DNA of 64,000 nt from Tanticharoenia sakaeratensis NBRC 103193 (GCF_000963885.1 NZ_BALE01000028.1:41756-105755); one strand, 5' to 3'. Positions 45,374 to 54,318 are shown, numbered from the stretch's first letter. Notes: a model not told the origin generated them from the letters alone. Program-made: numbers and translations.

Positions 45374-47674
45374 TTAGTGAGAGACCTCAGGCGCTTCGGG
45401 CGGCGCCACCGTGTTGGTCGGGATCTGGCTGTCGTTGTGCCGTGCGTTCACTTCTGACTGGTAGGTGTCGTTGGCGCGCTTGATGAGGAACTGGCGGATC
45501 TCTTCGATCTGGGCCGGGTTCATCGAGGTGTCGAAGCGATCCATGCCATAGGCCGTCAGCGCGCCGCGACCGACGACGTTATAGAAGCCCGCCTGACTGC
45601 GGATCGCACCCGACCAGCGCAGATCGGGCAGCACGCCGCCGGATTCGCCGTTATCGCCGTGGCAGGCTGCGCAGTAGGTCTGGAACTGGAAGTAGCCGTC
45701 TTCCGTCTTGCTTGCGTCATACTGGGCAGGCGGCTTGACCGGCAGATAGCCCTTGTCGTTCTGCGGCGGCAGCGTGTCGTGGCCGTCAAGCGAGAAGGCG
45801 ATGATCCGCGAGTGGTTGACGGTCCAGCCGGACGTCCGTGCGGCGCCACCAAGGAAGAACGGATAGATACCGCCCCAGCCGACTTCGACCGCGACATACT
45901 GGTGGCCGTTGGCCGTATAGGACACGGGCGGCGCGATGATCGCGCTTTGGGCTGGGAAGCTGTAGAGGTCCTGGCCGGTCGATGCGTTGTAGGCATGGAA
46001 CGTGCCGTCGGCGAGGCCCTGGAAGATCACGCCACCGGCCGTGGTCAGGATGCCGCCGTTCCACGGGCCCTTGTGCGGGATCGTGAAGGCCGCTTCCTGC
46101 TTCTGCGGATCCCAGGCGACGATCGAGCCCTTGAGATCCTCGTAGAATTTCTTGTTGATGTTGGTGTTTTCAGGCTTGCCGTCGTTGATCAGGCCGATCT
46201 TGGCCATGTCGAGGCCGAGGTTCCAGCTGTCGTGGTGCGGCTTGAAGCCGCCGACCTGCGGCTTGTAGAGGAACGGCACCTGCTGCTGCGGAATGTAGAC
46301 CAGCTTGGTCTGCGGATCGTAGGACATGGCGGCGAAGTTGTGACCGCCGAGATCGCCGGGGATTCCGTACCAGGGCTTGCCGGTCAGGGTCCACAACGCG
46401 TCAGGCACGTAGTTCGGGCGGCCGGTCTTGGGATCGAGACCCGTGGCCCAGTTCACGTAGGTATAGTTCTTGCCCGAGATGAACTGACCGGTCTTCGCAT
46501 CGATGATGTAGAAGAATCCGTTCTTCGGCGCATGGACGATGACGTGGCGCATCTCGCCGTTGATCGGCATGTCGAGCGTCATGATCTGCTGGACCGAGGT
46601 GTAGTCCCACTGGTCCATCGGCGTTTCCTGGAAGTGCCAGACGTATTCGCCTGTCTCCGGACGGATCGCCACGATGCTGCCGAGGAAGAGGTTGTCGCCC
46701 TTGCCGTCCGAGCGGAACTTGTAGTTCCAGGGCGAGCCGTTGCCGACGCCGAGATAGATGAGGTCGGTCACGGGGTCATAGACGATCGAGTCCCAGACCG
46801 TGCCGCCGCCGCCTTGGCGCGTCCAGGCACCGGTGGGGCTCCAGGTCGGATAGGCGGCGGACATCAGGATCTTGTCCGACGGTGCGCCGTCCGGCTTGTT
46901 CTCGGGGTTCGGGACCGTGAAGAAGCGCCAGTCGAGCTTGCCGGTCTCGGCGTCGAAGGCTGAGACGAAGCCGCGGGCGCCGAATTCCGCGCCGCCATTG
47001 CCGATGATCACGCGGCCCTTGGCGATGCGCGGGGCGCCGTCGACCGTGTAGGAGCGCTGATGGCCGAGCGTTGCGTCGGCCGGGATGGTGTTAACGCTCC
47101 AGACGAGCTTGCCGGTCTTGGCATCGACCGCGAGAAGGCGGCCGTCGAACGTGCCCCAGTAGATCTTGCCATCATAATAGGCGGCGCCACGGTTGACCGT
47201 ATCGCAGCAGCCGCGGTCGGCGATGTTGCCCGGCACGCGGGGATCGTAGGCCCAGAGCAGCTTGCCGGTCGCCGCGTCGAGCGCCTTGAGCTTGCTCCAG
47301 TTGGTCGTGGCATACATCACGCCGTTGACGATGAGCGGCGTTCCTTCCTGGCCCCGGTTCGTGTCGAGGTCGTAATGCCAGGCCAGCTTCAGCTGGCCGG
47401 CATTGTTCGCGTTGATCTGGTCGAGCGGGCTGAAGCGCTGTTCCGAGAAGGTCCGGCCATAGGTGAGCCAGTCACCCGGGTGGCTGTCGGCATTCTCGAG
47501 GACCTGCTGCGGGTCGGCTCCCTGCGCTTGCGCACGTGTGTCGGCACCTGCGATGCCGACGAGTGCGGCGGTCAGCAGAAGTGCCTGGCGTGTTTTCCGA
47601 AGGGCGGAGAAGGACAGGAGAGCGCCGGGGCGCATCCGGGAAGTATCGGACAGGGTCGGCGGACGCAAAACCAT
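45374..47674 (-). CDS. adhA: PQQ-dependent alcohol dehydrogenase, large quinohemoprotein subunit
   Basis: A 766-aa periplasmic enzyme oxidising ethanol to acetaldehyde. The beta-propeller carries the W-motif repeats (DAKTGKLVWSVNT, DAETGKLDWRFF), the vicinal disulfide pair in DRGCCDTVNRG next to PQQ, and active-site segments TWSPTGAWTRQGGGGTVWD. The C-terminal heme c domain has CAACHGDN. A signal sequence (core LLLTAALVGIAGA, then TRAQAQ) ends near residue 50. Three starts are possible (47695, 47674, 47635); I use the ATG at 47674 for an AAGG site upstream. An AT-rich promoter region precedes it, and adhB follows. Confidence 0.96.
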   Translation of the reverse strand: MVLRPPTLSDTSRMRPGALLSFSALRKTRQALLLTAALVGIAGADTRAQAQGADPQQVLENADSHPGDWLTYGRTFSEQRFSPLDQINANNAGQLKLAWHYDLDTNRGQEGTPLIVNGVMYATTNWSKLKALDAATGKLLWAYDPRVPGNIADRGCCDTVNRGAAYYDGKIYWGTFDGRLLAVDAKTGKLVWSVNTIPADATLGHQRSYTVDGAPRIAKGRVIIGNGGAEFGARGFVSAFDAETGKLDWRFFTVPNPENKPDGAPSDKILMSAAYPTWSPTGAWTRQGGGGTVWDSIVYDPVTDLIYLGVGNGSPWNYKFRSDGKGDNLFLGSIVAIRPETGEYVWHFQETPMDQWDYTSVQQIMTLDMPINGEMRHVIVHAPKNGFFYIIDAKTGQFISGKNYTYVNWATGLDPKTGRPNYVPDALWTLTGKPWYGIPGDLGGHNFAAMSYDPQTKLVYIPQQQVPFLYKPQVGGFKPHHDSWNLGLDMAKIGLINDGKPENTNINKKFYEDLKGSIVAWDPQKQEAAFTIPHKGPWNGGILTTAGGVIFQGLADGTFHAYNASTGQDLYSFPAQSAIIAPPVSYTANGHQYVAVEVGWGGIYPFFLGGAARTSGWTVNHSRIIAFSLDGHDTLPPQNDKGYLPVKPPAQYDASKTEDGYFQFQTYCAACHGDNGESGGVLPDLRWSGAIRSQAGFYNVVGRGALTAYGMDRFDTSMNPAQIEEIRQFLIKRANDTYQSEVNARHNDSQIPTNTVAPPEAPEVSH

Positions 47675-47914
47675 GATATGAAGTACCTTGCACATAGGAC
47701 AACGGCCAATGGCGGTCGATATCAGGTTTGTAATATTTTATTTTGAGTTGGGGGTTAACAAATCGGTGATTTCGAAATTTATTTTATACAAATAAGAGCT
47801 ATTAATTACTTGGGCAATATAATAGCCGCATTATATAATTCCATTTCTCGACCATATCGTGTCACCGAGTGCCGGAATAGCCGCACTTTTGTCATGGTCG
47901 TTATGACGTACAAG
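47675..47914 (-). promoter_or_regulatory. AT-rich promoter region of adhAB
   Basis: The 240 bp before adhA, especially 47725-47850, are strikingly AT-rich against a background above 60 per cent GC (runs such as TAATATTTTATTTTG and AATTTATTTTATAC). This is where the adhAB promoter must lie. No single -35/-10 pair stands out enough to name. Confidence 0.5.
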
Positions 47915-47954
47915 CAAAGATCGCGCCGCCCGGTGACGGACGGCGCGATCTTTG
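47915..47954 (-). terminator. Terminator hairpin after the MHS transporter gene
   Basis: CAAAGATCGCGCCG (47915-47928) and CGGCGCGATCTTTG (47941-47954) pair perfectly over 14 bp with a 12-base loop. It begins 17 bp past the transporter stop on the minus strand and insulates it from adhAB. Confidence 0.8.
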
Positions 47955-47971
47955 TGTGATTATTCAGTTCG

Positions 47972-49393
47972 TTACTGGATGAGGTCGCGGGTGTCGAGCA
48001 GATCGCGGTTGCGGCATTCGGGAATGAAGAATGTCGCGATGATGGTCGTCAGCGCCAGCGCCATCACATAGAAGGCAAGCGGGATCCAGGCGAGGCTGCC
48101 CGGGTGGGACCCGGCATGGCTCGGCCACTCGCGAATCACCATGGCGATGATGAAGGAGCCGACCAGCGGCGTGATTCCGCCTGCGACCACGGCTGAAACC
48201 TCTCGTGTCAGGGACACGCCGATATAGCGGTGGCGGGCGCCGAACATCTCCGGCAGGAACGCGGCCTGACTGCCGAACATGCCCCATGCCGAAATCCCCA
48301 GGCCGACCGACAGGCCGATAGCGGCGAGCGTCGTATTCCCTTGGGAGAACGCCCACCAGACCGGCAGGGCCGAAACCAGTTCCAGGATCGCGAAGGCCCG
48401 ATAGGTCTTCACGCGGCCGAATCGGTCGGACATACGTCCGGCGACCGGAACGGTGATGCCACCCACGAGAGCTGCCGAGATCAGCGCGATGGTCCCGGAG
48501 AAGGCGGGCAGGCCCATGGTGTGCACGATGTAGGAGATTGCGAGCACCTGATAGAGCGACGAGCCGCCATTCTCGCCGGCGCGCAGGCCGATGCCGATGA
48601 TGATCGTCTTCCAGCTCTGACGCAGCAGGCCGAACAGGCCGGGCCGTTCCTCATGGGCACGTTCCTCTTCCATGACGGCGAAGGCCGGGGATTCCTTCAG
48701 CGTCAGGCGCATGTAGAGGGCGACCGCAAGGATGATGGCCGACAGCAGGAACGGCACGCGCCAGACCCAGGACACGACGACGTCGCGGCCACCGAAGAGC
48801 AGCGCGCAGTAGACGAGGGCTGCGATGATCGTGCCGATCTGGATGCCGAGGAACGGCATGGCGGCGTAGAAGCCGCGTTTTCCGGGTGGTGCGTATTCCG
48901 TCATCATGACGGCGGCCCCGGCCTGTTCGGCCCCGGCGCCGAGGCCCTGAAGCACGCGCATGCCGATGAGGGCGAGCGGTGCCCAGATCCCGACCTGCTG
49001 ATAGGTCGGAAGCAGGCCGATGGCCGTCGAGGCGATGCCCATCAGGGTCACGGTCAGCAGAAGGACGCGCTTGCGGCCGTATTTGTCGCCCAGTGCGCCG
49101 AAGAAGATACCCCCGACCGGTCGAACGGCAAAGCCGATCGAATAGGTCGCGAAGCTCGCGATCAGGGCCAGGCCCGGCGATTTGCTGGGAAAGAACAGCG
49201 GGCCGAACACGAGGGCCGATGCCAGGCTGTAGAGCGCGAAGTCGTAATATTCGAGCGCCGAGCCGAGCGAACAGGTCCATGCCGCGCGCCGCAGGTCCGC
49301 GGGCGTGATTTCCACCGCCTGATGGGCGGTATCCGCAGCAGCCGATGCGCGGGATCCGGACACCAGAGTGCTGTCGAAAGTCTGTGCTGTCAT
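47972..49393 (-). CDS. MFS transporter, metabolite:H+ symporter (MHS) family
   Basis: A 473-aa inner-membrane symporter with 12 predicted helices. MHS signatures are LGSALEYYDFALY in helix 1, GDKYGRKRVLL in the 2-3 loop, GIMRVLQGLGAGAEQAGA-like GMRVLQGLGAGAEQAG in helix 4, and the long LKESPAF central loop. Family members import organic acids, proline or betaine with protons; substrate is not readable. I start at the ATG at 49391-49393; the frame runs 66 codons further upstream without features. Upstream of adhAB but insulated by a hairpin. Confidence 0.92.
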   Translation of the reverse strand: MTAQTFDSTLVSGSRASAAADTAHQAVEITPADLRRAAWTCSLGSALEYYDFALYSLASALVFGPLFFPSKSPGLALIASFATYSIGFAVRPVGGIFFGALGDKYGRKRVLLLTVTLMGIASTAIGLLPTYQQVGIWAPLALIGMRVLQGLGAGAEQAGAAVMMTEYAPPGKRGFYAAMPFLGIQIGTIIAALVYCALLFGGRDVVVSWVWRVPFLLSAIILAVALYMRLTLKESPAFAVMEEERAHEERPGLFGLLRQSWKTIIIGIGLRAGENGGSSLYQVLAISYIVHTMGLPAFSGTIALISAALVGGITVPVAGRMSDRFGRVKTYRAFAILELVSALPVWWAFSQGNTTLAAIGLSVGLGISAWGMFGSQAAFLPEMFGARHRYIGVSLTREVSAVVAGGITPLVGSFIIAMVIREWPSHAGSHPGSLAWIPLAFYVMALALTTIIATFFIPECRNRDLLDTRDLIQ

Positions 49394-49803
49394 GGGATTG
49401 CGCGCTCTTCCAGGTCTGGGATCATGACGGGGCCGGATGTGATCGAGAAACGATCGCATCGTCGGAGCCGGACCGGCGCGGTCCGGCGCAGTGGATTGGT
49501 CACAGGCATGGTGTGCGTTCTGGTCCTGAAAGAGGCAGCCGAGCGCCAAGATGGCGCGCGATGCGTGTGTCCGTTGGGCCGGGCGGATCATGCCGGGCCG
49601 GACGTCCGTTGACCGGTCCTGTCATATCCAAGTCCCGGGAAGTCGCGTGTTCACAAAGGGGTTTACGGACCGGTGTTCGCGATGACGATCCTGTGTGCGG
49701 ACGTGCGTTCGCGCACCTGCGCAAAGTCAAATTGACAGGTGCTCCGGGCGCTCCCTACTGTCGTTTCGTATCAGGCATGTTTTTTGTGAGAGGCCAGCGG
49801 GCG
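49394..49803 (+). promoter_or_regulatory. Divergent intergenic region with a sigma-70-like promoter
   Basis: No gene is seen in these 410 bp between the transporter and the exported aminotransferase gene. A good promoter faces the latter: TTGACA (49731-49736), 18-bp spacer, TACTGT (49755-49760), placing transcription start near 49767 and a leader of about 37 bases. Just upstream, GTGCG-TTCG-CGCAC (49702-49715) is a small UUCG hairpin. Confidence 0.5.
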
Positions 49804-50997
49804 ATGAGCGACATTTTGTCGGACGAGGCGTGTTGTACCCTGTCGGGTGACGCGCGTTCCGATCTTCTGGCGCGCGGATATTCGCGTCGTCATTTCGGGC
49901 GCATTTCGACGCTGCTGGGCATGGGTGCCGCGGCCGCCCCCCTGCTGGCGCGCGCCGCGCCATCCGCCGGGCCCAAGGCAGCTTTCGTCGGCCATCCCGA
50001 CATGGTGCGGATCGGGTCGAACGAGTGCTGGACCGGGCCGTTCCCGGACGCCGCACAGGCGGGTATCGCGGTCATTCCGCAGGGCAATCGCTACGAGCCG
50101 AGCGACCTGCGGCAGACGCTTCTGTTCAACGCATCGCAGGTCGAGGGCGTGCCCGTCGATCATATCCAGCCCTGGGCCGGTTCGTCCGATCCGCTGTGCC
50201 GGAGCATCGTCTCGTTCGCGGGTCCGGGGCGCGGTGTCGTCACCGCCAATCCGACCTACGAGGCGGCCTGGATGGTCGCGAAGTGGCTCAACGTGAAGCT
50301 GACGCGGGTGCCGCTGCGCGCGCGGGATCAGGCGACGGACGTGCGCGGCATGCTGGCCGCCGATCCGCATGCCGGTGTCTATTACGTGTGCTCGCCCAAC
50401 AACCCGACCGGTACGATCACGCCGGTCGAGGACATCGAATGGCTGGTGGATAACAAGCCGAAAGGCTCCATCGTTGTGGTGGACGAGGCGTATCTGCATT
50501 TCGCGGGCACGCCGAGTGCGATTCCGATGGTGAAGGCGGGCAAGGACGTGATCGTCCTGCGTACCTTCTCCAAGCTGTTCGGCATGGCGGGGCTTCGTCT
50601 CGGCCTGTGCTTCGCGCGTCCGGACATTCTGTCGAAGATGCTCCGCTATGATGGCAACTACCTGTCCTACATGCTGCCGGTCACGTCGGAGGCCATCGGT
50701 GCGCACAGCCTGCTGATGGCGGATGCGATCGTCCAGCGGCGGAACGAGATGATCGCGGCGCGTGACTTCACCTGCGCGCATCTGAAGAAGCGGGGCATTC
50801 CGTTCATTCCGAGCCAGGCCAACATGATCATGGTTCAGTGGTCCAAGCCTGCCGCGGAAGTGAAGGCGGCGTTCGCGGCGCAGAAGGTCGAGATCGGCCG
50901 GTCCTGGGAGATCTGGCCGAACCGGTCACGCATCACCATCGGGTCCATGGCGAACATGCAGGCGTTCTGCACTGCCCTCGACAAGGTGATGGCCTAG
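49804..50997 (+). CDS. Tat-exported PLP-dependent aminotransferase (histidinol-phosphate aminotransferase-like)
   Basis: A 397-aa fold type I aminotransferase with a twin-arginine signal: SRRHFGRIS at 27-35 (RR 28-29), a hydrophobic stretch and ARAAP cleavage near 52. The catalytic core has NPTYEAAW, YVCSPNNPTGTITP, VVVDEAYLHF, and cofactor Lys257 in LRTFSKLFGMAGLRLG, all typical of HisC-like enzymes. Tat export of a folded, PLP-loaded enzyme makes sense because cofactor must be inserted in the cytoplasm. Its periplasmic substrate is unknown. The frame is open far upstream, but the ATG at 49804 directly precedes the Tat signal and follows a consensus-like promoter. Confidence 0.88.
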   Translation: MSDILSDEACCTLSGDARSDLLARGYSRRHFGRISTLLGMGAAAAPLLARAAPSAGPKAAFVGHPDMVRIGSNECWTGPFPDAAQAGIAVIPQGNRYEPSDLRQTLLFNASQVEGVPVDHIQPWAGSSDPLCRSIVSFAGPGRGVVTANPTYEAAWMVAKWLNVKLTRVPLRARDQATDVRGMLAADPHAGVYYVCSPNNPTGTITPVEDIEWLVDNKPKGSIVVVDEAYLHFAGTPSAIPMVKAGKDVIVLRTFSKLFGMAGLRLGLCFARPDILSKMLRYDGNYLSYMLPVTSEAIGAHSLLMADAIVQRRNEMIAARDFTCAHLKKRGIPFIPSQANMIMVQWSKPAAEVKAAFAAQKVEIGRSWEIWPNRSRITIGSMANMQAFCTALDKVMA

Positions 50998-51006
50998 GCG
51001 GTTTCG

Positions 51007-51047
51007 GGCTCATCGCGATCCGGTCCGCGACCGGATCGCGATGAGCC
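51007..51047 (+). terminator. Perfect 19-bp inverted repeat after the aminotransferase gene
   Basis: Arms 51007-51025 and 51029-51047 are exact reverse complements over 19 bp with a 3-base loop, starting 10 bp past the stop. There is no T run on either side, so it may be a factor-assisted or bidirectional terminator, or a palindromic repeat. Confidence 0.55.
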
Positions 51048-51492
51048 TGCGAGAGCCGGCCTCGGTGAAAAGGGCTGCCGCTGTCAGGCCGGTCGACAGA
51101 TGGAGCAGGATGCGATGTCCGCACTCGGCCGGTGGAATATCCACGCCAGCCGGGTATGGCGGCCACAGCTGCTCAGAAGTGCTCCGAAGAAAACCGGCAG
51201 GGTGATCAGGCGGCTGGCGAAAAAGGTCGCCGCTGTTGCCGCCAGTATAAGCCCATCTCGAATATCAGCCCCGTGACGGGATCGCGTCGAGACTCGGGGG
51301 CGGGCAGCAACTGCGCCAGTAACTGCCTGACGAGAATGATCCATTTCACGAAGGCGATGGACGGGGTCAGCGGCACGCTGCGGCTAAACGCGAACCGCAG
51401 GAGTTCCGGCCATCTGGTGCATGGTGCGTCCTCTCCGGGAACAGTCTGCACCAGACATCGTGGTTACCTGATCCCGTATTGATACGATGTCC
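51048..51492. other. Gene-free stretch of about 445 bp, possibly decayed
   Basis: Minus-strand frames here are partly hydrophobic (IAFVKWIILVRQLLAQLL near 51350, then in another frame LILAATAATFFASRLITLPVFFG near 51220), as if a membrane protein gene had been frameshifted. There is no ribosome site or recognisable motif. I do not call a gene. Confidence 0.3.
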
Positions 51493-51969
51493 TCAGTATT
51501 CGGGTTTCTGACCGGGCAGCGGAATGGTCGGCGGTGTGCCCGGCGTTCCTGCATAGGTCAGCAGTACGACCGTTTCCTGATTGCCGGCCTCTCCGCGATG
51601 GGCGTCATCCACCGATTCCGCGAAGGACTGGCCTTCATGGAAGGTTTCGGTCTTGCCGGACGCCTTGTCGTGAATGGTCAGTGCGCCTTTGAGCACATAG
51701 CCGACATTCGGATAGGGATGGGTGTGCCACGGCAGGGCGCTGTGCGGTTCGATTGTCAGCCTGATCTGGGTGAGTTCGGGCTGTCCTTTCGGATACCCGG
51801 TATAAGGCTTGCCGTTCCACGATTTCGTCGCCTCGATCAGCGTGTCCTTGTGGCCGGACTGGACTGTCTGGGCGTCGGCTGCAGCGGTAATGGCAAGCGT
51901 CGCGAGCGCTGCGCCGACCAGGGTTCCGATCGGCAACCGATCCCGATGATCTGAGGGGCTCTGGTGCAT
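51493..51969 (-). CDS. Exported cupin-domain protein
   Basis: A 158-aa protein with a signal sequence (LPIGTLVGAALATLAITAAADAQ) preceded by an AGGGAGA ribosome site; the frame extends 21 codons further but the ATG at 51967-51969 is better placed. The single cupin has HTHPYPNVGYVLKGALTIHD (His, His and Glu-type metal ligands largely kept) and an FHEGQSFAE second motif. A small periplasmic metal-cupin, function unknown. It is divergent from the hopanoid genes and distinct from the exported cupin at 37.2 kb. Confidence 0.82.
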   Translation of the reverse strand: MHQSPSDHRDRLPIGTLVGAALATLAITAAADAQTVQSGHKDTLIEATKSWNGKPYTGYPKGQPELTQIRLTIEPHSALPWHTHPYPNVGYVLKGALTIHDKASGKTETFHEGQSFAESVDDAHRGEAGNQETVVLLTYAGTPGTPPTIPLPGQKPEY

Positions 51970-52075
51970 CGGATCGGTCTCCCTGTTCTGTGTCCCTGAT
52001 GATCGAACGGCAGGTTTTGCCGGTTTGCGCATTTGCTCCTAAACAACGTCCTTTCGTCGGATTTGGTGGCACGGG

Positions 52076-52957
52076 GTGACGCGCGTTTTGCGAAAAAATC
52101 GGGATGAAAATGTGCCGCTGGGCTGTGCGGCTGCGGATCTGGCGGCGGTCGAAGCCATCGTAACCGGCGCCGGCACGTCGTTTGCGCGTGGCATGCGGGT
52201 TCTGCCGGCAGATCGACGGTTCGCCATGTTTGCGATCTATGCCTTCTGTCGTGAAGTGGACGACATCGCCGATGGCGACGTGAAGGTCGAGGATCAGGCG
52301 GCGGTCCTCGATGCCTGGCACGAGCGGGTGCGGGCGGCGGCACGCGGCGAGACGCACGATGCGCTGGACCGGGTCCTCTCGGCGGCGATCGCGCGCTACG
52401 ACCTGCGGCTCGCCGATTTCGATGCGGTCATCGACGGCATGGCGATGGATGCCGCCGGTCCGATCGTGGCGCCCGACGAGGCAACGCTCGATCTGTATTG
52501 CGACCGGGTGGCGTCCGCCGTCGGGCGCCTGTCGGTACGGGCCTTCGGCGAAATGTCGGATGCGGGTGATCGGGTCGCACACCATCTGGGCCGGGCATTG
52601 CAGCTGACGAACATCCTGCGCGACCTGTCGGAGGATGCGGCGCGAGGCCGGTTGTACCTGCCGCGCGAACTGCTGGAGCGGCATGATGTGCCGCTCGATC
52701 CCGAAGGCGCGCTCTATGCGCATGGGCTCGATCCGGCCTGCCGGGTTCTGGCGGCGCGGGCGCGGGACCGGTTTCGCGATGCGACGGCTGCGATGGCGTC
52801 ATGCGATCGGGTTGCGATGCGGCCTTCGCGGATGATGGCTGCGTCCTATCGCGTCGTGCTGGATGCGCTGGAGCGCCGGGGCTGGCGCAACACGGATCTT
52901 CCGTTGCGTGGCGTGAAGCCGCGCCGGGTCGTGGCGGCACTCGGGGCATGGTTCTGA
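52076..52957 (+). CDS. hpnD: Presqualene diphosphate synthase
   Basis: A 293-aa trans-isoprenyl synthase of the squalene/phytoene family that joins two farnesyl diphosphates. Asp-rich sites are REVDDIADGD and the QLTNILRDLSEDAARGRLYLP segment, both needed for Mg-diphosphate binding; FAIYAFCR is also conserved. It starts at a GTG. The HpnC partner that turns presqualene diphosphate to hydroxysqualene is not next to it, although hpnC usually precedes hpnD. hpnE follows after a 16-bp gap created by a local duplication. Confidence 0.92.
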   Translation: MTRVLRKNRDENVPLGCAAADLAAVEAIVTGAGTSFARGMRVLPADRRFAMFAIYAFCREVDDIADGDVKVEDQAAVLDAWHERVRAAARGETHDALDRVLSAAIARYDLRLADFDAVIDGMAMDAAGPIVAPDEATLDLYCDRVASAVGRLSVRAFGEMSDAGDRVAHHLGRALQLTNILRDLSEDAARGRLYLPRELLERHDVPLDPEGALYAHGLDPACRVLAARARDRFRDATAAMASCDRVAMRPSRMMAASYRVVLDALERRGWRNTDLPLRGVKPRRVVAALGAWF

Positions 52958-52978
52958 TGGGGGCCTGGTTCTGATGGG
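52949..52978 (+). repeat. 17-bp tandem duplication at the hpnD-hpnE junction
   Basis: TGGTTCTGATGGG occurs at 52949-52961 and again at 52966-52978, a 17-bp repeat unit. Each copy holds a TGATG overlap of stop and start. In the first copy TGA ends hpnD; in the second the ATG starts hpnE. The ancestral junction was probably one TGATG. Confidence 0.85.
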
Positions 52979-54251
52979 TGTCGTCCATATCGTCGGTGGC
53001 GGCATGGCGGGCTTGTCGGCGGCGGTCGAGCTGGCCGGGACGGCCTCGGTCGTCGTGTATGAGGCCGGAATCGCCTGTGGCGGCCGGGCACGGTCCTATT
53101 TCGATCGCAAGCTCGGCTGCCGGATCGACAACGGCAACCATCTGCTCCTGTCGGCCAATGAGGGCGTATTCCGCTATCTCGGCCTGATCGGTGCCGAAAA
53201 GACGCTGACGGGTCCGGGGTCGCCGATCTTTCCCTATTTCGATCTGGAAGCGGATCTGGCGTGGACGCTGCGTCTGTCTCGCGGACGGGTGCCGTTCTGG
53301 GCCCTGCCGGGTGGCGCGCGCGTGCCCGGCATGCGCCTGTCGGAGCTGGGCGCGCTGTTTGCGCTGTTGCAGGCCGGAGATGATGCGGTCGTGGCGGACT
53401 GCCTGCGCCCGGGGCAGCTCGCGCGCCGTCTGCTGGAGCCGTTTGCCGTCTCCGTTCTCAACACGACCTGCGCCGAGGGCAGCGCGCGGCTGCTCGGCAA
53501 TGTCGTGCGCCGGTCGCTGATGCAGGGCGGCATGGCGTGCCGGCCGTGGTTTCCGGCTATCGGGCTGTCGGAATCGCTGGTCGATCCGGCGCTCGCGCAT
53601 CTGTCGCTGATGCGGGCGGACGTGCGCACGCGGACGCGGGTGAGCGGGCTCGAGGTGGAGCATGGCAGCGTGCAGGCGCTGCTGCTGGGCGACGAACGGG
53701 TGGCGATCGGGCCGGAGGACCGGGTGATTCTGGCCGTGCCGCCGGGTGTGGCGGAGAGCCTGCTGGCGTCGCACTGGGCGGACTTCACCGTGCCGGACGC
53801 GTTCGAGAGCATCCTGAACGTGCATTACCGTCTGCCGGCCCCCGTCGATGTGCGCGGTGTGCTGGCACAGACGCGGCTGGTCGGGCTTGTCGGCGGGATC
53901 GCCGAATGGGTGTTCGTGAAGGGAGACGTGCTGTCGGTGACGGTCAGCGCGGCGAACCGGTATCTCGACCGGGACATGGATACGCTGGGCCACAGCATCT
54001 GGGGCGAGGTGCGCCGGGCCGTCGGGCCGACGGTTGCGGGCGGGCTGCCCGAGACTGCGCCTGCGATGCGTGTCGTGGTGGAGAAGCGCGCGACGTTTGC
54101 CGCAACGCCTGCGCAGGAGCGGCGACGGCCGGCCCTGCGGACGCCGTTCGGCAATCTGGTGCTGGCGGGAGACTGGACCGCGACCGGTCTGCCGGCGACC
54201 CTCGAAGGAGCAATCGGCTCCGGGGTGGAGGCGGCGCGCGCCATCCTGTAA
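52974..54251 (+). CDS. hpnE: Hydroxysqualene dehydroxylase
   Basis: A 425-aa FAD enzyme of the amine oxidase/phytoene desaturase fold that reduces hydroxysqualene to squalene. It has the dinucleotide motif VHIVGGGMAGLSAAVEL, then VVVYEAGIACGGRARS, the LLEPFAVSVLNT segment and the closing LVLAGDWTATGLPATLEGAIGSG that holds the flavin. Lies between hpnD and shc in the direction of the pathway. A 67-bp gap with a hairpin follows. Confidence 0.93.
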   Translation: MGVVHIVGGGMAGLSAAVELAGTASVVVYEAGIACGGRARSYFDRKLGCRIDNGNHLLLSANEGVFRYLGLIGAEKTLTGPGSPIFPYFDLEADLAWTLRLSRGRVPFWALPGGARVPGMRLSELGALFALLQAGDDAVVADCLRPGQLARRLLEPFAVSVLNTTCAEGSARLLGNVVRRSLMQGGMACRPWFPAIGLSESLVDPALAHLSLMRADVRTRTRVSGLEVEHGSVQALLLGDERVAIGPEDRVILAVPPGVAESLLASHWADFTVPDAFESILNVHYRLPAPVDVRGVLAQTRLVGLVGGIAEWVFVKGDVLSVTVSAANRYLDRDMDTLGHSIWGEVRRAVGPTVAGGLPETAPAMRVVVEKRATFAATPAQERRRPALRTPFGNLVLAGDWTATGLPATLEGAIGSGVEAARAIL

Positions 54252-54282
54252 ACGGTTCCATGAAGGTTTTGTATTTTTTTGA

Positions 54283-54299
54283 GGCGGCGTTGCGCCGCC
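54283..54299 (+). other. GC hairpin between hpnE and shc
   Basis: GGCGGCG (54283-54289) and CGCCGCC (54293-54299) form a 7-bp stem right after a T7 run and 20 bp before the shc start. The T run is on the wrong side for a terminator on this strand. It may protect or pace the downstream message. Confidence 0.5.
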
Positions 54300-54318
54300 G
54301 GCTGAGAATGGACGAGCC

